Of a stretch of 34,486 nt of DNA, positions 7,580 to 16,410 are shown one piece after another (position 1 is the stretch's first letter; each line of letters opens with the position of its first letter). The DNA comes from a virus. A program made the translations under genes and the position numbers. A model generated the notes under the pieces. That model made no database searches. It saw only the letters and a list, made by a program, of their open reading frames with translations, and was not told the origin of the DNA. The stretch is taken from positions 1 through 34,486 of IMG/VR virus record IMGVR_UViG_3300009159_000172; one strand, given 5' to 3'.

Positions 7580-7913
7580 CATCATAATATACACACTATC
7601 ACTATTATTCGTATGGAGTAATATTTATTATTTACTGAATTACGAAAGATTGGATAAAAGATTTACAGAAAGAGATAGAAACTCAAAAGTAGATTTAGTT
7701 TATTATATCACAAAAGTTCTTTTCTGGATGTGGTTAGTAGTTGGTTTATTCACACCAATGAAATATACATTCCTAATTATGTTAGGAATAGTTTTGATAA
7801 GAATTCCAATATACCATATAAATAAAAAGTTAGCTTCTATTTGGTTTAGATTAACACCACCATTCTATATAATATTAATGATTCAAATTTTTATAGAAAT
7901 ATTTAGACACTAA
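7572..7913 (+). CDS. Small membrane protein with about four transmembrane segments
   Basis: The product is 113 residues if it starts at ATG 7572, which overlaps the stop of the preceding gene. The longer frame from 7554 adds MKLLQK. Hydrophobic segments are IIIYTLSLLFVWSNIYYLL, VYYITKVLFWMWLVVGLF, YTFLIMLGIVLIRIPIY and PPFYIILMIQIFIEIF, separated by short charged loops. No family is recognised. Phage proteins of this kind can act on host membranes (exclusion, lysis timing), but the sequence gives no direct sign of that. Its last codons overlap the convergent gp4 gene by 11 nt. Confidence 0.75.
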   Translation: MINIIIYTLSLLFVWSNIYYLLNYERLDKRFTERDRNSKVDLVYYITKVLFWMWLVVGLFTPMKYTFLIMLGIVLIRIPIYHINKKLASIWFRLTPPFYIILMIQIFIEIFRH

Positions 7914-8430
7914 ATTTCTTTAAGTGAAGCTCAGTAATAATGATAAACTCATATCCCTTTTTATTACACCAATTTATCATTGTCTCCCATTTATTTTTAT
8001 TTTTATAGGCCATCTTTAAATCATACTCAAAGTTTTTAAGTTTTTTTAATCCTTTATCAGGAACTGTCAATCTACCTTCATTTAAGTCTTGTACCATTTT
8101 ATACTCTTTCATAGGTTTCACCTCAATAACAACCTGTTTAAGTCTATCATCCTCTAATCTCATCTCATAGTAAAAATCAGGATAGTAACAATGTTCTTTA
8201 ACTTTTGAATCTCCATTCTCAAAATGTGTCATTTGATAAGGTATTCTCATGCACTCAGCTCCCCATTTGGTAATCTTTGAATTATTATCTAACCAAGTCA
8301 TAATCTTTTTCTCCCAAGAACTTCTAAAATAAACACCACCTTGTGTGTTTAGTTTAATGACTTTATCTTTAAACTTTGGTATGTAGTTTCCTTGATTATA
8401 ATTAGAGTTATTTGGTTTAGAATTAAGCAT
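7903..8430 (-). CDS. 4: Head-completion protein, gp4-like nuclease fold
   Basis: The pattern matches T4 gp4 (150 residues). VYFRSSWEKKIMTWLDNNSKITKWGAE (quoted in two parts: VYFRSSWEKKIM and WLDNNSKITKWGAE) corresponds to T4 VYRSLWERRFM and ENPSIVQWGSE. A YYPDFYYEMR strand and a VVIEVKP strand follow, giving the D...E-x-K layout of a restriction-endonuclease-like fold. gp4 is needed to finish DNA-filled heads before tails join. The reading frame extends to an ATG at 8469, but I prefer 8430: it avoids a start abutting the divergent gene at 8470, MLNSKPNN is followed directly by the conserved region, and the promoter box 8441-8454 then lies between the two starts. Confidence 0.82.
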   Translation of the reverse strand: MLNSKPNNSNYNQGNYIPKFKDKVIKLNTQGGVYFRSSWEKKIMTWLDNNSKITKWGAECMRIPYQMTHFENGDSKVKEHCYYPDFYYEMRLEDDRLKQVVIEVKPMKEYKMVQDLNEGRLTVPDKGLKKLKNFEYDLKMAYKNKNKWETMINWCNKKGYEFIIITELHLKKFSV

Positions 8431-8440
8431 TGCTTTTATT

Positions 8441-8454
8441 TTTATATATAAATA
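8441..8454. promoter_or_regulatory. Divergent late box: palindrome TTTATATATAAA overlapping TATAAATA
   Basis: TTTATATATAAA (8441-8452) is a perfect palindrome between the divergent starts at 8430 (minus) and 8470 (plus). An exact T4-consensus TATAAATA lies at 8447-8454 on the plus strand, 15 nt before ATG 8470. Confidence 0.65.
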
Positions 8455-8469
8455 AAATACTTCCAACAT

Positions 8470-9162
8470 ATGGGTGATTTATACGAAAGAGTAAAACTAA
8501 GTCTATTAGTACATGGTAATGGGATAGAAGATAATTTTAGAAATAACTCTCTTTTTCTTTATGAGAAATATCAACAAAGTGATGATTTGGTAAAAAATAT
8601 GCCAGTAAAAAATATTAAAGAAGGTAATTTTTACTTTCTACACTACAAAGATGACTCAAATTGGATGAAATGGTCTCCAGTTTTTGTAGCGTCGAGTAAA
8701 AAATTCTCCAATAAAATAGTACTATACTGCGTAAACTTCAACTTTATACCACTTGAAATCAGAGTTGCTATTTTTGATAAGTACATAAGAGATGAAGATA
8801 TAGAAAAAGACACACCTCTTAAAGTTTCCTATGAGGGAATGTATAACGAATTAAAAGGACTAGGATTTGAGTATGCTCTCATGGAGTTCAATTCAATACA
8901 AATAGCTTTAGTTCATAAAATAAACTTAGAGATATTACCAAGATTTCTATATTCACAACATCCTAAAAATGTTTATGATCCGAAAAAACTAATTACTATA
9001 TGGCAAGCTAAAATCTCTACAAAAGAAGAGAGACATAAAGAGCTTATGATAAGTAATATAAGTGAATGGTATGATGTAAATAAAGAATTAACAGACAAAT
9101 ATAATGTTTTATCAAACCACATTAAAAGAATAAGAAACAGTCAAATCAAATATGGTAGATAG
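8470..9162 (+). CDS. Unknown protein, 230 aa, between gp4 and portal
   Basis: Not recognised. The N-terminal part is helical. The centre contains an aromatic, beta-rich segment (FYFLHYKDDSNWMKWSPVFV, then VLYCVNFNFIPLEIR) and the C-terminus is a charged helix ending RIRNSQIKYGR. No signal or membrane segment is seen. Its place between gp4 and the portal, under a TATAAATA box, suggests a late head- or neck-related product, but this is from context only. Confidence 0.75.
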   Translation: MGDLYERVKLSLLVHGNGIEDNFRNNSLFLYEKYQQSDDLVKNMPVKNIKEGNFYFLHYKDDSNWMKWSPVFVASSKKFSNKIVLYCVNFNFIPLEIRVAIFDKYIRDEDIEKDTPLKVSYEGMYNELKGLGFEYALMEFNSIQIALVHKINLEILPRFLYSQHPKNVYDPKKLITIWQAKISTKEERHKELMISNISEWYDVNKELTDKYNVLSNHIKRIRNSQIKYGR

Positions 9163-9183
9163 TTTGGAGAGACATTTAAAATT

Positions 9184-9192
9184 TAATATATA
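9184..9192 (+). promoter_or_regulatory. Late-promoter-like box TAATATATA for the portal gene
   Basis: TTTAATATATAATC lies 26 nt before the portal ATG at 9219, in the long-spacing class. Confidence 0.65.
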
Positions 9193-9218
9193 ATCTAAAT
9201 TTATACCTTAGTTAATAA

Positions 9219-10919
9219 ATGGCAACATACAACGAATCCGGAATGAATTCTAGTCTTACTATGAATTCAGCCATAGAGAATAGAGGTCTTTTTAGTAGAA
9301 TTCTAAGAACTCTTTCTAATTATGGAATGAATTATGATGATATGATCATCAGAAATCAAGTAGGTATTGGTATAAATGAAGATCCTTACGCATCGAAAGG
9401 AAATAGTATGTACGATTTCTTTTCACAAAGAGCAGTATCATCCGTATTAAACAGAAAATCAATTCCCTACCTTGATAAATCATATGCTGATAAAAGAAGA
9501 ATCCTAAGAGAATATTCCATTAAAGATGAGATTAGAGACTTCGTATCAACACTAACTGATGAATCAATTGTTTACAACGATGATAGAGACTTTTGTTCAC
9601 CAAAAGCATTATCATCAGACTATTCTCAAGAAATAAAGGATAAATACCAAGAATACTTCGAGAAAATATACAACAAATACGGATTCTCAGATAACATTAC
9701 CGCTTGGTCAATGATGAGAGACTTTTTAATTGATGGTTATTTAGCAATAGAGATAATCTATGATGATAAAAAGAAAAATATAATCGGATTTAACAGATTA
9801 AGACCTGAGACTTTAGTTCCAGCTTATGAACCAGCGATAGGACATCTTTGGATTCAATTTCCTGAGGATCCTCAATTAAGAAGAATATTTTTAGATTCAC
9901 AAATTGTTTATATTTCATATTCAACTCAGAATGACTATTCTGAGACATCTTATGTAGAGGGACTAATAAAACCTTATAACCAATTAAAAATTCTTGAACA
10001 AACAAGAATTATGTTTAACATCATAAACGCAACTGTTTATCAGAAATTTACTATTCCAATTAAAGGTTTATCAAGACAAAGAGCTGAAGAACAAATTGGT
10101 CAACTAATACACGATTATTCAGAAGAAGTAGAATGGGATGAGTCTTTAGGTACTTTACAAATTAACGGAGCTAAACACTTACCATATAACAAACAAATTT
10201 GGTTTCCAGAAGGAGACGGTGGTACACCTAATATGGAATTAGTATCTCCACAAGGACACGACTTAAATGATGAAACTATGTTATCTTGGTTTTATAAAGC
10301 TCTTAAAAGAGCATCTAAAATTCCAATAAGTAGATTTGAAGGTGATAACGGTGGTGGTAATCTTATAACAGACGCAGCTGAGATGACAAGAGATGAGATT
10401 AAATTTCACAACTTTGTTAGTAGATTAAGAGCCAATTTTAAAGAAATAATTGTTAAACCAATTAGACTTCAACTGTTAATTGAATTTCCTGAACTGAAGG
10501 ATGATGAGATGCTTATGAATCAAATTGATGTAGAATTCTACACAAATCAGGTATTCGAGGAGTGGAAGAAATTAAACAATCTAACAAAGAAATCTGAAAT
10601 CGTAGGAACTTTACTTGGTGTAATGAACGGAGAGAAACCTTACTTCCATATTGAATGGATTATGGATAAGATATTTAAATTGACACCTGAAGATAAAGCC
10701 GAAAATCAAAAATACTGGACAAAAGACGCATCGAATATAGCTGCCGCAGCTACCGCAGAAGGAGGAGCACCAGCAGAAGGTGGAGAAGTACCAGCAGAAG
10801 GTGGAGAAGTACCAGCAGAAGGTGGAGAAGCACCAGCAGAGGGTGGGGAAGCACCAGCAGAAACACCACCAGCAGAAGGCGGTGGAGAAGCAGAAGGCGG
10901 AGGAGAATTTGAGTTCTAA
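9219..10919 (+). CDS. 20: Portal protein, gp20-like
   Basis: The 566-residue protein matches the T4 gp20 portal family (524 residues). Typical stretches are RILREYSIKDEIRDFVSTLTDE (in two parts), an IVYNDD strand, FLIDGYLAIEIIYD, IIGFNRLRPETLVP, IVYISYSTQ and the later KALKRASKIPISRFEGDNGGG. Twelve copies would form the head vertex ring through which DNA passes and on which the prohead starts. After about residue 505 the protein departs from T4 and ends in a repetitive, acidic Pro-Ala-Glu-Gly-Gly tail (see the repeat entry) that closes with GGGEFEF. The 3' end overlaps the convergent gene by 4 nt. Confidence 0.95.
   Translation: MATYNESGMNSSLTMNSAIENRGLFSRILRTLSNYGMNYDDMIIRNQVGIGINEDPYASKGNSMYDFFSQRAVSSVLNRKSIPYLDKSYADKRRILREYSIKDEIRDFVSTLTDESIVYNDDRDFCSPKALSSDYSQEIKDKYQEYFEKIYNKYGFSDNITAWSMMRDFLIDGYLAIEIIYDDKKKNIIGFNRLRPETLVPAYEPAIGHLWIQFPEDPQLRRIFLDSQIVYISYSTQNDYSETSYVEGLIKPYNQLKILEQTRIMFNIINATVYQKFTIPIKGLSRQRAEEQIGQLIHDYSEEVEWDESLGTLQINGAKHLPYNKQIWFPEGDGGTPNMELVSPQGHDLNDETMLSWFYKALKRASKIPISRFEGDNGGGNLITDAAEMTRDEIKFHNFVSRLRANFKEIIVKPIRLQLLIEFPELKDDEMLMNQIDVEFYTNQVFEEWKKLNNLTKKSEIVGTLLGVMNGEKPYFHIEWIMDKIFKLTPEDKAENQKYWTKDASNIAAAATAEGGAPAEGGEVPAEGGEVPAEGGEAPAEGGEAPAETPPAEGGGEAEGGGEFEF
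10756..10905 (+). repeat. Tandem repeat coding for PAEGGE[V/A] at the portal C-terminus
   Basis: Four or five copies of a 21-nt unit (GCAGAAGGTGGAGAAGTACCA and variants) give seven-residue PAEGGEV/PAEGGEA units. The unit then decays into shorter Gly/Glu-rich versions. Confidence 0.85.
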
Positions 10920-11353
10920 AAACTCTCTAAGACATTTTTATCAAAATCAGTTAGTGAATCTATACCTCTTTCGTTTATCTTATCAAGAACTATATCAATA
11001 TCAGTATAATTGAATTTAAATTCACTAATTAAGTTTATTACTCTTGATACAATAGGCTTTTTAAATTGATTCTTATAAGTAATTCTAAAAGGAATATCAT
11101 AGAATACTTCTTTAGTTAAATCAACAAACTCAAAATTTATAGAAAATCCTTTATAACATTCAGATAATTTAGATAGATGATAATCATCAATAACACAAAA
11201 CATACATTCTAAATCATTATCATCTGTGTATTCAACAAAATCAAAACTTGAGTATAAATTTTCTATCCTTTTTACATCAGACACAGACATAGTAAATAAA
11301 ATCTCATTGATTTCACTCTGAGTAGATTTTGTTTTTACATTTATGAAATTCAT
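10916..11353 (-). CDS. Hypothetical protein, 145 aa, last gene of the RNase R operon
   Basis: Not recognised. The protein mixes short beta strands with an acidic centre. Its C-terminus, VLDKINERGIDSLTDFDKNVLE, resembles a short helical motif seen at the ends of various Bacteroidetes proteins (DKI-x-x-x-G-x-x-S-L-T-x-x-E/D), so it may be a small interaction motif. Its ATG overlaps the stop of the upstream gene (ATGA type), which indicates translational coupling. Its end overlaps the portal gene end on the other strand. Confidence 0.72.
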   Translation of the reverse strand: MNFINVKTKSTQSEINEILFTMSVSDVKRIENLYSSFDFVEYTDDNDLECMFCVIDDYHLSKLSECYKGFSINFEFVDLTKEVFYDIPFRITYKNQFKKPIVSRVINLISEFKFNYTDIDIVLDKINERGIDSLTDFDKNVLESF

Positions 11354-11787
11354 GCTACTTGTTTAGGAAATTGAAAATAAAAATTATCTATTTTTTCTTC
11401 TATATTTTTATGTTGATGAAGTTTTAAATCTATACCTGATTCTAATAGGTTTGATATTATTTTTCCCCATTTAGTTGTCAATAACTTTATTTCAACATTT
11501 AATTTAAGAACTTTGTTGTTTTGGATTACAAACGTCATCTTTTGTATCACCGAACACACATTCACAAGACTTGTAATAGCAACATCAAAATCATCAGAAG
11601 CACTAACATATAAAACACTATGGTTATTTGGAATCTCGACTTGAAATTCAATTTTCTTACCATCCTCTAGTAATTGAGTAAGATTTATTTCTCTTTTATT
11701 TTCTTTCCAATTTGAAAATCTTGATAGAATATCCTCATAGTCATCTATCTTACTATTAAATAATTCTATCTCGAATGTCTTTTCCAT
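11350..11787 (-). CDS. Hypothetical protein, 145 aa, in the RNase R operon
   Basis: Not recognised. It has the same length as the gene after it but no visible similarity to it. The predicted make-up is beta-rich (KKIEFQVEIPNNHSVLYVSA, MTFVIQNNKVLKLNVEIKLL) and ends in a helix plus FYFQFPKQVA. It shares one base with the end of RNase R and overlaps the next gene by 4 nt, so these three genes form one tightly coupled operon. Confidence 0.72.
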   Translation of the reverse strand: MEKTFEIELFNSKIDDYEDILSRFSNWKENKREINLTQLLEDGKKIEFQVEIPNNHSVLYVSASDDFDVAITSLVNVCSVIQKMTFVIQNNKVLKLNVEIKLLTTKWGKIISNLLESGIDLKLHQHKNIEEKIDNFYFQFPKQVA

Positions 11788-13664
11788 TAGAAAATAGTAA
11801 AGTCAACTTGTTTTTTCTCCAAATCTACCGACTTAACAACAATTTTAATTGGATCACCTAATCGAATTTTATTACCAATCTCATCAGTAACAGTATAATG
11901 TTCTAAATCAACTTTAACTTTACCAATAGACTGAAATCTAATCATACCCTCACACTTACTTTCAACTAGTTCTACATAGATTCCCCAATCAGTAACACCA
12001 GAAATGATACCATCAAATACATTACCCAATTTATCAATTAAATACTCAGCTTGTTTATATTTAATTGAATCTCTTTGAGCTTTCGCAGCAATAAGTTCTC
12101 TAGCAGAACACCATTGAGCCTGTTCTTCAACTTTTTGTGGATTTCCTTGATTCTTTTTACTTAGATAATCAAATAATATTCTATGAGTAATTAAATCAGG
12201 ATATCTTCTAATAGGAGAAGTAAAATGTGAATAGTGAGTAAACCCTAACCCATAGTGTCCAATATTTTTTGTAGTATATTTGGCTTTAGACATACATCTT
12301 GTCACCAATGTTTCTATCATATTTTCTTCAGGAGTATCTTTAATATCCAATAAAAGTTGATTAATTGATTTCTTCAACTCATCTCCTTCTCCTTCTATTT
12401 TTACATCATGCCCGAAGTTATTACAAACACTAACTAGTTGTTGTAGTTTATCCATATTAGGAGTATCATGAATTCTATAAACATTATGCCATTGAGAATC
12501 ATTTAATAATTTAGCAACATATTTATTAGCCAATAGCATAAACTCTTCAATAAGTTTATTAGACTCTTTTTGATGTTTAAAATAAACACCTATTGGTTTT
12601 TTATTATCATCTGCTAATTTAAATCTAACTTCAATACCACCCATCTCAATCGAACCATCCATAATTCTCTTTTTTCTAATTTTCTGAGCTAATGTATTTA
12701 ATAATCTAACTTCTTTAGAATAATCACCATCAGCTCCTTCTATTATTTCTTGAGCATCTTCATAAGCAAATCTTCTATCAGAATGTATTACTGTTTTACC
12801 AAACCACTTATCTAATATCTTACCATCAGAATCAATAGTCAATACAACAGAAAAAGCTAATCTATCTTCATTAGGTTTCAATGAACATATTCCATTACTT
12901 AATCTTTCTGGTAACATCGGAACACATCTATCAACAAGATAAACAGAAGTGGCTCTCTTAAAAGCCTCATCATCTAATTTAGTACCTGGTTTAACATAGT
13001 GACCAACGTCAGCAATATGAACTCCTATCTCAAATTTATTATTAGATATTATTTTAACGGAAAGAGCATCATCGAAGTCTCGAGCATCAACTGGATCAAT
13101 AGTAAATGTTACCACATCTCTCATATCTTTTCTAGATTCTATTTCTTTTGGAAATATAACCTCAGATATTAATTCAGACTCATTGATAACTTCTTGTGGA
13201 AATTCAACAGGTAAACCATATTCTATCATAATAGAATTCATCTCGGTGTTATTATCACCAGAATCTCCTAATATTTTAACAATTTTTCCACGAGGGGATT
13301 TAGTTTCTTCCCACTTAGTTAGTTCAACGACCACTTTCTGACCATCTTTTGCAACTAAGCCACCTTTTATATAAAAGTCAGTATAAATTTTGGGATTATC
13401 AGGAACAACAAATGTTGTTTTTTTTCCTATTTGGACTCGACCAACAAATTGAGTTTTAAATCTTGATATAACTTCTACAACTTTTGCCTCGATCTTTCTT
13501 TCACCATTGAATAGTTGAACTCTAACAGTATCTAAATGTAATGAGTTAAGTGTATTTTTTTTGTATATAAAAACTTGTTTGTTGTCGATATTAATGGAAG
13601 CATTTCCATTTTTTGAGAATTCTATCTGTCCAGTATAGAATTCTCCTTCTATAAATTGAATCAT
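11787..13664 (-). CDS. rnr: RNase R/RNase II family 3'-5' exoribonuclease
   Basis: The 625-residue enzyme has cold-shock-type RNA-binding regions at about 1-140, where FVGRVQIGKKTTFVVPDN and the nearby SPRGKIVKILG are typical of RNase R. The RNB catalytic domain starts near 170 and carries TIDPVDARDFDDALS with the four catalytic Asp (190, 196, 198, 199). Later come HYGLGFTHYSHFTSPIRRYP (family signature with catalytic Arg) and a C-terminal S1 domain (GVTDWGIYVELVESKCEGMI). The N-terminal helix-turn-helix and Lys-rich tail of E. coli RNase R are absent. Such enzymes degrade structured RNA processively and, in bacteria, remove non-stop mRNA released by tmRNA. All catalytic residues are present. 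It lies 9 nt after a zinc-ribbon gene and overlaps the next gene by one base. Confidence 0.95.
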   Translation of the reverse strand: MIQFIEGEFYTGQIEFSKNGNASINIDNKQVFIYKKNTLNSLHLDTVRVQLFNGERKIEAKVVEVISRFKTQFVGRVQIGKKTTFVVPDNPKIYTDFYIKGGLVAKDGQKVVVELTKWEETKSPRGKIVKILGDSGDNNTEMNSIMIEYGLPVEFPQEVINESELISEVIFPKEIESRKDMRDVVTFTIDPVDARDFDDALSVKIISNNKFEIGVHIADVGHYVKPGTKLDDEAFKRATSVYLVDRCVPMLPERLSNGICSLKPNEDRLAFSVVLTIDSDGKILDKWFGKTVIHSDRRFAYEDAQEIIEGADGDYSKEVRLLNTLAQKIRKKRIMDGSIEMGGIEVRFKLADDNKKPIGVYFKHQKESNKLIEEFMLLANKYVAKLLNDSQWHNVYRIHDTPNMDKLQQLVSVCNNFGHDVKIEGEGDELKKSINQLLLDIKDTPEENMIETLVTRCMSKAKYTTKNIGHYGLGFTHYSHFTSPIRRYPDLITHRILFDYLSKKNQGNPQKVEEQAQWCSARELIAAKAQRDSIKYKQAEYLIDKLGNVFDGIISGVTDWGIYVELVESKCEGMIRFQSIGKVKVDLEHYTVTDEIGNKIRLGDPIKIVVKSVDLEKKQVDFTIF

Positions 13665-13673
13665 ACATGACTC

Positions 13674-14072
13674 TTATTGAGAATTATCAATTTGTTTAGT
13701 TTTCTTTGATATATTATCAACACCGTATTTGTTAAGTAGTGTTTTTTTCATCTTTGTCATCACCTTTTTATTCTGAATAGGATAATCTACACCAAAGTTT
13801 TCCTGTAAAGTTTTCTTTCTTTTATACTCTGAACACTTTCTACAAAAATATTCTCCCCAATTATTATCGTATTTAATATAATTTTTATAAATAACTTCTT
13901 TTTCAACATCACACTTATCGCATTTGCAAGTTATTTTGTGATGAGACCCTTTAGAAATTAATTCTATTGGTATTGTTATAAATTCACCAATAGATACATC
14001 ATATCCCATATCCTCATAATACTGATAATTAGACTCAGTAATCTTAATATTTATTTCTCTTGTAAGGATCAT
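13674..14072 (-). CDS. Zinc-ribbon protein resembling a truncated homing-endonuclease N-terminus
   Basis: The 132-residue protein has one four-Cys zinc ribbon (CKCDKC about 49-54 and CRKC about 77-80). Two repeats of the kind KKTLQENFGVDYPIQ and KKTLLNKYGVDNIS then follow. This layout is common at the N-terminus of phage homing endonucleases and related DNA-binding proteins, where a nuclease domain normally comes next. Here the protein stops at once after the second repeat, so it may be a remnant or a stand-alone DNA-binding part. It lies 9 nt upstream of RNase R and probably shares its transcript. Confidence 0.65.
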   Translation of the reverse strand: MILTREINIKITESNYQYYEDMGYDVSIGEFITIPIELISKGSHHKITCKCDKCDVEKEVIYKNYIKYDNNWGEYFCRKCSEYKRKKTLQENFGVDYPIQNKKVMTKMKKTLLNKYGVDNISKKTKQIDNSQ

Positions 14073-14122
14073 AAAAAACCAGAAAATTTTAAGGTATTTA
14101 TTAAAACTGTTTGTCTTCCTCT

Positions 14123-14137
14123 GGTAATTAAATTACC
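14123..14137. other. Palindrome GGTAATT-A-AATTACC in the divergent intergenic region
   Basis: The 171-nt gap between the RNase R operon and the protease-scaffold gene holds this perfect 7-bp inverted repeat around a single A. It could be an operator or a weak hairpin. Apart from a TATATA box near the right-hand gene, I see nothing else there. Confidence 0.4.
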
Positions 14138-14204
14138 CTTTTATTAAAAAGATATTAGAGTGTCCATAAAAAATCCACCTATGTTTTTTTTGAATAAATA
14201 GTGA

Positions 14205-14214
14205 TTTATATATA
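14205..14214 (+). promoter_or_regulatory. Late-promoter-like box TTTATATATA
   Basis: TTTATATATACTC lies 29 nt before the ATG at 14244, followed by an A/T-rich leader (TTTAAAAAATAATTATTTTAA). Confidence 0.55.
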
Positions 14215-14243
14215 CTCTGAACTTTAAAAAATAATTATTTTAA

Positions 14244-16367
14244 ATGAAACCAGTTTTAATAGTAGAAAACTCAACTAATTCACTGATAAGAGAAAATTCC
14301 TCTACAAATGGAAAATATGTATTAGGTGGTACGTTCACAGAATTTGGCGTAAAAAATCGTAATGAACGTATTTACACTGCAGATAAATTCTTACCAGCTT
14401 TGAATGAGTTAAATGAAAGAATGAGCAGCTTAGGTGCTGTTTATGGTGAGTTCGACCACCCAGATGTTTTTGACACCTCTTTGGCGAGAGCTTCTCACAT
14501 AATCAAAAAAGCCGAATACATCAAAGAACAGAATATTGTTTCTGGTGAAATCCAATTACTTAGTACTTATTGGGGAAAAGAAGCAAAGGCATTAGTTGAT
14601 GACGGATGTCCTGTGTTTGTATCTTCAAGAGCAGCGGGTATCACAGAGTCTGATGGTTCTGTTTCACTTAAAAAATTATTCACATATGACATCGTTGCTG
14701 ACCCAGGATTTGCATCTGCAAAAATGAGTGTTAAAGTATTAAACGAGTCATTAGGTTACAACGACCCAAAATCTAACTTTAGGATATATGAAATGTCCGA
14801 TGAGTCAAAAATAAATGAATTATTCAACATGAACACAAACGACTTTGTTACAAAAAAACAGTTGACTGATTATTCTAAGTATTTAGTAAATGAACTTGCT
14901 ACTACTAAGAAAGAAGTCAAATCGGCAATTTCTAAGGGTAACTTAACTCCTAAGAAACTAGAACAACTTTTAGAGTATTATGAAGAGCTAAATAGCTCTA
15001 ATTCTCAAGTTGTTAAATATCTTGACTATTTAGCTGAAAAAGTTCAGATAATAGTAAATGAAAATAAAACTCTTAGAACAACTACTGAGAAATTAGTTAA
15101 ACACAATGATTATTTAGCTGAAAATCTTGAGAAAGCTATTAACTATTCTGAGTATGTAGCTGAAAACTTAGATAAGAACATTGAATACTCTGAGTATTTA
15201 GCTGAAAACTTAGATAAGAACATTAACTATTCTGAGTATATCGCTGAAAATTTAGATAAAAACATTTCTTACTCTGAATACTTAGCTGAAAATTTAGATA
15301 AAAACATTGAATACTCTGAGTATTTAGCTGAGAATTTAGATAAGAATATCGCTTATTCTGAATACATCGCTGAAAACTTAGATAAGAACATTGGTTATTC
15401 TGAATACTTAGCTGAGCACGTTGATAACTCAATTGCTTATTCTGAATACTTAGCTGAGCACGTTGAAGGAAACATCGCTTACGCTGAATACATCGCTGAA
15501 CACTTAGATGATAATATTGCTTACTCTGAGTATATCGCTGAAAATCTTGACAAATCAATTAACTACCAAGGAATGATTGTTGAAAAATTAAATGGTGGTA
15601 AATTAAACGAATCAACAGAAGATGCATTCCCTTCTTTATCAGCAGCAGGATTTGAAAATGTTGAAGATGAAAACGAAGAGAATGATGAAGAAGCTTATAA
15701 CCAAGAGTCTCACGAAGAAAATGAAGAAGAAAATGAATACAATGGAGTTACTGAAGTAAATCCATCACACGTTCATTCACACAAAGATGAAAATGAAGAA
15801 AATGAAGAAGAAGTTCATTCACATAACTATGAAGTTGGTGGACACGAAGATTCTGAATTATCCGAATCAATTAATAAACTTATTGAAGAAGCTAAAAAAC
15901 GTAAAGTTTCTGAAACAACCGACTTGAACTTCTTAAAGTTCTTAAACAAGTCACAAGTAGATAGTTTTTATGCACTATCAGACGACGAACAGGAAACTGT
16001 TAAACTTCACATAAACGAAAGAAGTTATTTCACATCTAAGGATGTATTAAGTCTAATCTCTGAAGCACTATCAACTAAAAACGAAACTCTTGAAGAAAGA
16101 GTAATCAGATTGATGCCCGAAAACGTTAAGCCAGTCTGGGAAAATTTAACTGAATCTGGTAAAAAATCTATCTTATCACAAGCTAGACTTTACCCTGAAG
16201 AAGTTTTAATGACAGAATCTCAAGTTGAACATTTTTGGTCAACAAGAAATCTGAAGAAAAATGAATCAGTTACTAAGAAATTGGTTTCTCATGAAGCTTT
16301 AATCCAAGAGGATAAACTTTCAGATAAAGAAGCTCAATCTATCTTAGAAAGATTCAGAAACATTTAA
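14244..16367 (+). CDS. 21: Prohead protease (gp21-like) fused to a coiled-coil scaffold-like region
   Basis: Of 707 residues, 1-168 are a gp21-type serine protease: FGVKNRNERIYT, VYGEFDHPD (His72), a HIIKKAEYI strand and VFVSSRAAG (Ser127/Ser128), then FTYDIVADPGF. Residues about 287-441 are eleven 14-residue repeats of the type YSEYLAENLDKNI, equal to two heptads each and expected to form a long coiled coil. Residues 457-707 are acidic, with His-rich patches (HVHSHKDE, EEVHSHNY) and a helical end. In T4 the protease (gp21) and the main scaffold (gp22) are separate neighbours; here one gene carries both. LNES at 166-169 and again at 454-457 marks both borders and matches the proposed cleavage motif. 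The capsid gene follows. Confidence 0.88.
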   Translation: MKPVLIVENSTNSLIRENSSTNGKYVLGGTFTEFGVKNRNERIYTADKFLPALNELNERMSSLGAVYGEFDHPDVFDTSLARASHIIKKAEYIKEQNIVSGEIQLLSTYWGKEAKALVDDGCPVFVSSRAAGITESDGSVSLKKLFTYDIVADPGFASAKMSVKVLNESLGYNDPKSNFRIYEMSDESKINELFNMNTNDFVTKKQLTDYSKYLVNELATTKKEVKSAISKGNLTPKKLEQLLEYYEELNSSNSQVVKYLDYLAEKVQIIVNENKTLRTTTEKLVKHNDYLAENLEKAINYSEYVAENLDKNIEYSEYLAENLDKNINYSEYIAENLDKNISYSEYLAENLDKNIEYSEYLAENLDKNIAYSEYIAENLDKNIGYSEYLAEHVDNSIAYSEYLAEHVEGNIAYAEYIAEHLDDNIAYSEYIAENLDKSINYQGMIVEKLNGGKLNESTEDAFPSLSAAGFENVEDENEENDEEAYNQESHEENEEENEYNGVTEVNPSHVHSHKDENEENEEEVHSHNYEVGGHEDSELSESINKLIEEAKKRKVSETTDLNFLKFLNKSQVDSFYALSDDEQETVKLHINERSYFTSKDVLSLISEALSTKNETLEERVIRLMPENVKPVWENLTESGKKSILSQARLYPEEVLMTESQVEHFWSTRNLKKNESVTKKLVSHEALIQEDKLSDKEAQSILERFRNI
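15102..15572 (+). repeat. Eleven tandem 42-nt repeats (14-residue coiled-coil units)
   Basis: Each unit reads roughly TATTCTGAATACTTAGCTGA plus a stretch coding for ENLDKNI. Copies differ mostly at synonymous sites and at the residue before Tyr-Ser-Glu-Tyr (N, E, S, A, G). Three units near the end carry AEHV or AEHL in place of AENL. Confidence 0.93.
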
Positions 16368-16410
16368 TCTATAAAAAATCCACTATATCGAAATACAGAT
16401 AGGGCAAGGG

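Noticed and set aside
15223-15558. Minus-strand frame of 111 codons
   Set aside because: It is antisense to the 42-nt repeats of the protease-scaffold gene and made of repeated Q/R/L units.
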